16,236 nt of DNA from Desulfobacteraceae bacterium (GTDB lineage: Bacteria; Desulfobacterota; Desulfobacteria; Desulfobacterales; Desulfosarcinaceae): positions 1-16,236 of the forward strand of contig JALVRI010000237.1 in the NCBI GenBank assembly GCA_027031325.1, read 5' to 3'. Below the pieces are notes generated by a model. That model saw only the letters and a list, made by a program, of their open reading frames with translations, was not told the DNA's origin and did no database searches. This document shows positions 15,056-16,236 of the stretch, piece by piece. How positions within the stretch are numbered: position 1 is the stretch's first letter; each line of letters opens with the position of its first letter. A program made the translations under genes and the position numbers.

Positions 15056-15748
15056 ATGCGCACCATTGTCTTTGACATCCGGGGCCCCTATGGTCATTTC
15101 AGAAAACCCTATGCCCCGGCAAGCCCGGTAACATATCCTTTTCCACCCCCACCTGCCGTCCTGGGAATCGTGGGGGCCATCCTGGGCCTTGGAAAGGATG
15201 AATATCACCGGGCCCTGGGCTGGGAAACGATCAGGATCGGCATAAGGCTGCTGAGGCCGGCACGTTTTTTTTCGGCGGCCCTCAACCTGGTCAACACCAA
15301 GGCCGACTGGTGGAGCGTCAAATCAAGGATCCAGATTCCCTACCAGTTTCTGAAAGACCCGGCCTTCAGGATCTACGTTGCCGACCTGCCCCGCAACCAG
15401 GCCGACAGGCTTTCCGGGATGCTGAAAGCCGGCCGGAGCGTATATACCCCCAGCCTGGGTCTTGCCCAATGCCTGGCTCAAACCGTTTTCGTGGCCGATG
15501 CAACAGCACGACCCGCTATGTCCGGCGCCACTACGGCGGTGGTTCCCCTGGGGGAAAAAGGCCGGGTAAGATACGAAGCCGGCCGGCGTTACGAAAGGGT
15601 CCGGATTCCCGCCCGGATGGGACCCGGCCGGACTGTAACCAGGTATTGCCAGGCGGTATGCGCCCTGGATGCCGACGCCCGCAAGCCTTTAACCGTCGAG
15701 GGGCTGGAGTTGTTTGAAGTCAACCATGAAAGTATTGCCTTTTTCTGA
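15056..15748 (+). CDS. cas5: Type I-B CRISPR-associated protein Cas5
   Basis: Cascade subunit that caps the 5' handle of the crRNA. The 230-residue protein starts MRTIVFDIRGPYGHFRKPYA, followed by TYPFPPPPAVLGIVGAILGL, both characteristic of the Cas5h/Cas5b N-terminal RAMP domain. ATG 15056 fits the family N-terminus and has GGAAAAGG upstream. ATG 15044, which touches the cas7 stop, would add four residues and is also possible. The C-terminus ends in LELFEVNHESIAFF. It overlaps cas3 by 23 bases. In type I-B this subunit is usually non-catalytic, with Cas6 cutting the pre-crRNA; no Cas6 is seen in the window. Confidence 0.93.
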   Translation: MRTIVFDIRGPYGHFRKPYAPASPVTYPFPPPPAVLGIVGAILGLGKDEYHRALGWETIRIGIRLLRPARFFSAALNLVNTKADWWSVKSRIQIPYQFLKDPAFRIYVADLPRNQADRLSGMLKAGRSVYTPSLGLAQCLAQTVFVADATARPAMSGATTAVVPLGEKGRVRYEAGRRYERVRIPARMGPGRTVTRYCQAVCALDADARKPLTVEGLELFEVNHESIAFF

Positions 15749-16236
15749 AACCCTGGCCCATCCCGGCCATCTCTTGGTCCATCATCTGGAGCAGGTTGCC
15801 GGAGGAGCCCATGCCGACCTGAGGGCCATCGGCAAACCACAGGCCCTGCTTGCCGCCCTGGCCGGGCTATGCCACGACCTTGGCAAGGCCAGCTTCTATT
15901 TCCAGAAATGGCGCCTTGAACAGCGGCGGACCGCGGCCGAGACCAGGCACTCGCTGGTTGGGGGCCTGATCTTCTGGTGGTTGAGCGAACCTTTCGAAAA
16001 TTTACCGCAATTTCCGGCCTTCCGCCTCAACGGGCTGGCGGCGATCCTGCGACACCACGGCGACCTGCGCCACAGCCGCCTGGAAGTACTCCAACTGGCC
16101 GGAAGGGAGCTTAAAAAGCGCCCCGACCTGTATCATAAAATCCTGCGTTCCATTGACCTGGCCGGCATGTGGAGCTGGTTGAGCAAGCAATGGCGCAGCT
16201 ACAATCCGGACCTGTCACTGCACCGCTCGGCCTCTC
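15726..16236 (+). CDS. cas3: CRISPR-associated nuclease/helicase Cas3, N-terminal HD part (cut by window end)
   Basis: The frame is open from ATG 15726 to the window end (170 codons). It encodes the HD nuclease domain that degrades target DNA after Cascade binding; the helicase part would lie beyond the window. Visible metal-binding motifs are His15 and His19-His20 near the start, LCHDLGKAS (His50-Asp51, Lys54), RHSLVGG (His75) and an ILRHHGDLRHS segment, matching the Cas3'' order. ATG 15726 lies inside the end of cas5 without a strong ribosome site, suggesting coupled translation. Whether it continues into a fused helicase or is a stand-alone Cas3'' cannot be seen here. Confidence 0.9.
   Translation, partial: MKVLPFSETLAHPGHLLVHHLEQVAGGAHADLRAIGKPQALLAALAGLCHDLGKASFYFQKWRLEQRRTAAETRHSLVGGLIFWWLSEPFENLPQFPAFRLNGLAAILRHHGDLRHSRLEVLQLAGRELKKRPDLYHKILRSIDLAGMWSWLSKQWRSYNPDLSLHRSAS

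Noticed and set aside
15310..15717. 135-codon plus-strand ORF inside cas5
   Set aside because: Off-frame reading of cas5. The cas5 frame carries the conserved Cas5 N-terminal motifs.

Overview
The window looks like chromosomal DNA of a Gram-negative bacterium, moderately GC-rich (high fifties by eye). It is most plausibly a Desulfobacterota (former Deltaproteobacteria) lineage. The hints are an rpmF-fab cluster carrying an acyl-CoA dehydrogenase, a DUF3783 protein, and a genome with both GluRS and GlnRS. Assignment below phylum is not possible from this sequence.

Left third, minus strand (about 4660 down to 145): a lipid operon read rpmF > acyl-CoA dehydrogenase > fabG > acpP > fabF, from a promoter with a perfect TTGACA -35 box upstream of rpmF. 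The acyl-CoA dehydrogenase sits where plsX-fabH-fabD would stand in the textbook order. A roughly 146-bp MITE-like repeat lies between acpP and fabF. A second copy in opposite orientation lies just past the fabF stop and is cut by the window edge, so fabF is bracketed by inverted repeats.

Middle, plus strand (4945-9957): a glutamate/glutamine translation cluster made of gltX (GluRS), tRNA-Gln(CUG) with its own promoter and Rho-independent terminator, a DUF3783 protein, and glnS (GlnRS). A PLP-dependent trans-sulfuration enzyme follows. GlnRS and a cognate tRNA-Gln side by side suggest direct Gln-tRNA charging.

Spacer (9958-10913): mostly non-coding. It holds a small minus-strand ORF with a FlgM-like DRVTIS motif, a possible 34-codon gene remnant, hairpins, and an AT-rich promoter-like island.

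Right third, plus strand (10914 to the window end): five tightly overlapping genes, namely an AAA ATPase with a DUF4143 domain, cas8b (TM1802/Csh1 type), cas7 (Csh2), cas5 and the N-terminal HD part of cas3. This is a type I-B CRISPR-Cas effector operon whose first cistron, where cas6 often stands, is the ATPase. No CRISPR array, cas6 or adaptation gene is inside the window. The coupled ATPase is the most unusual association here.
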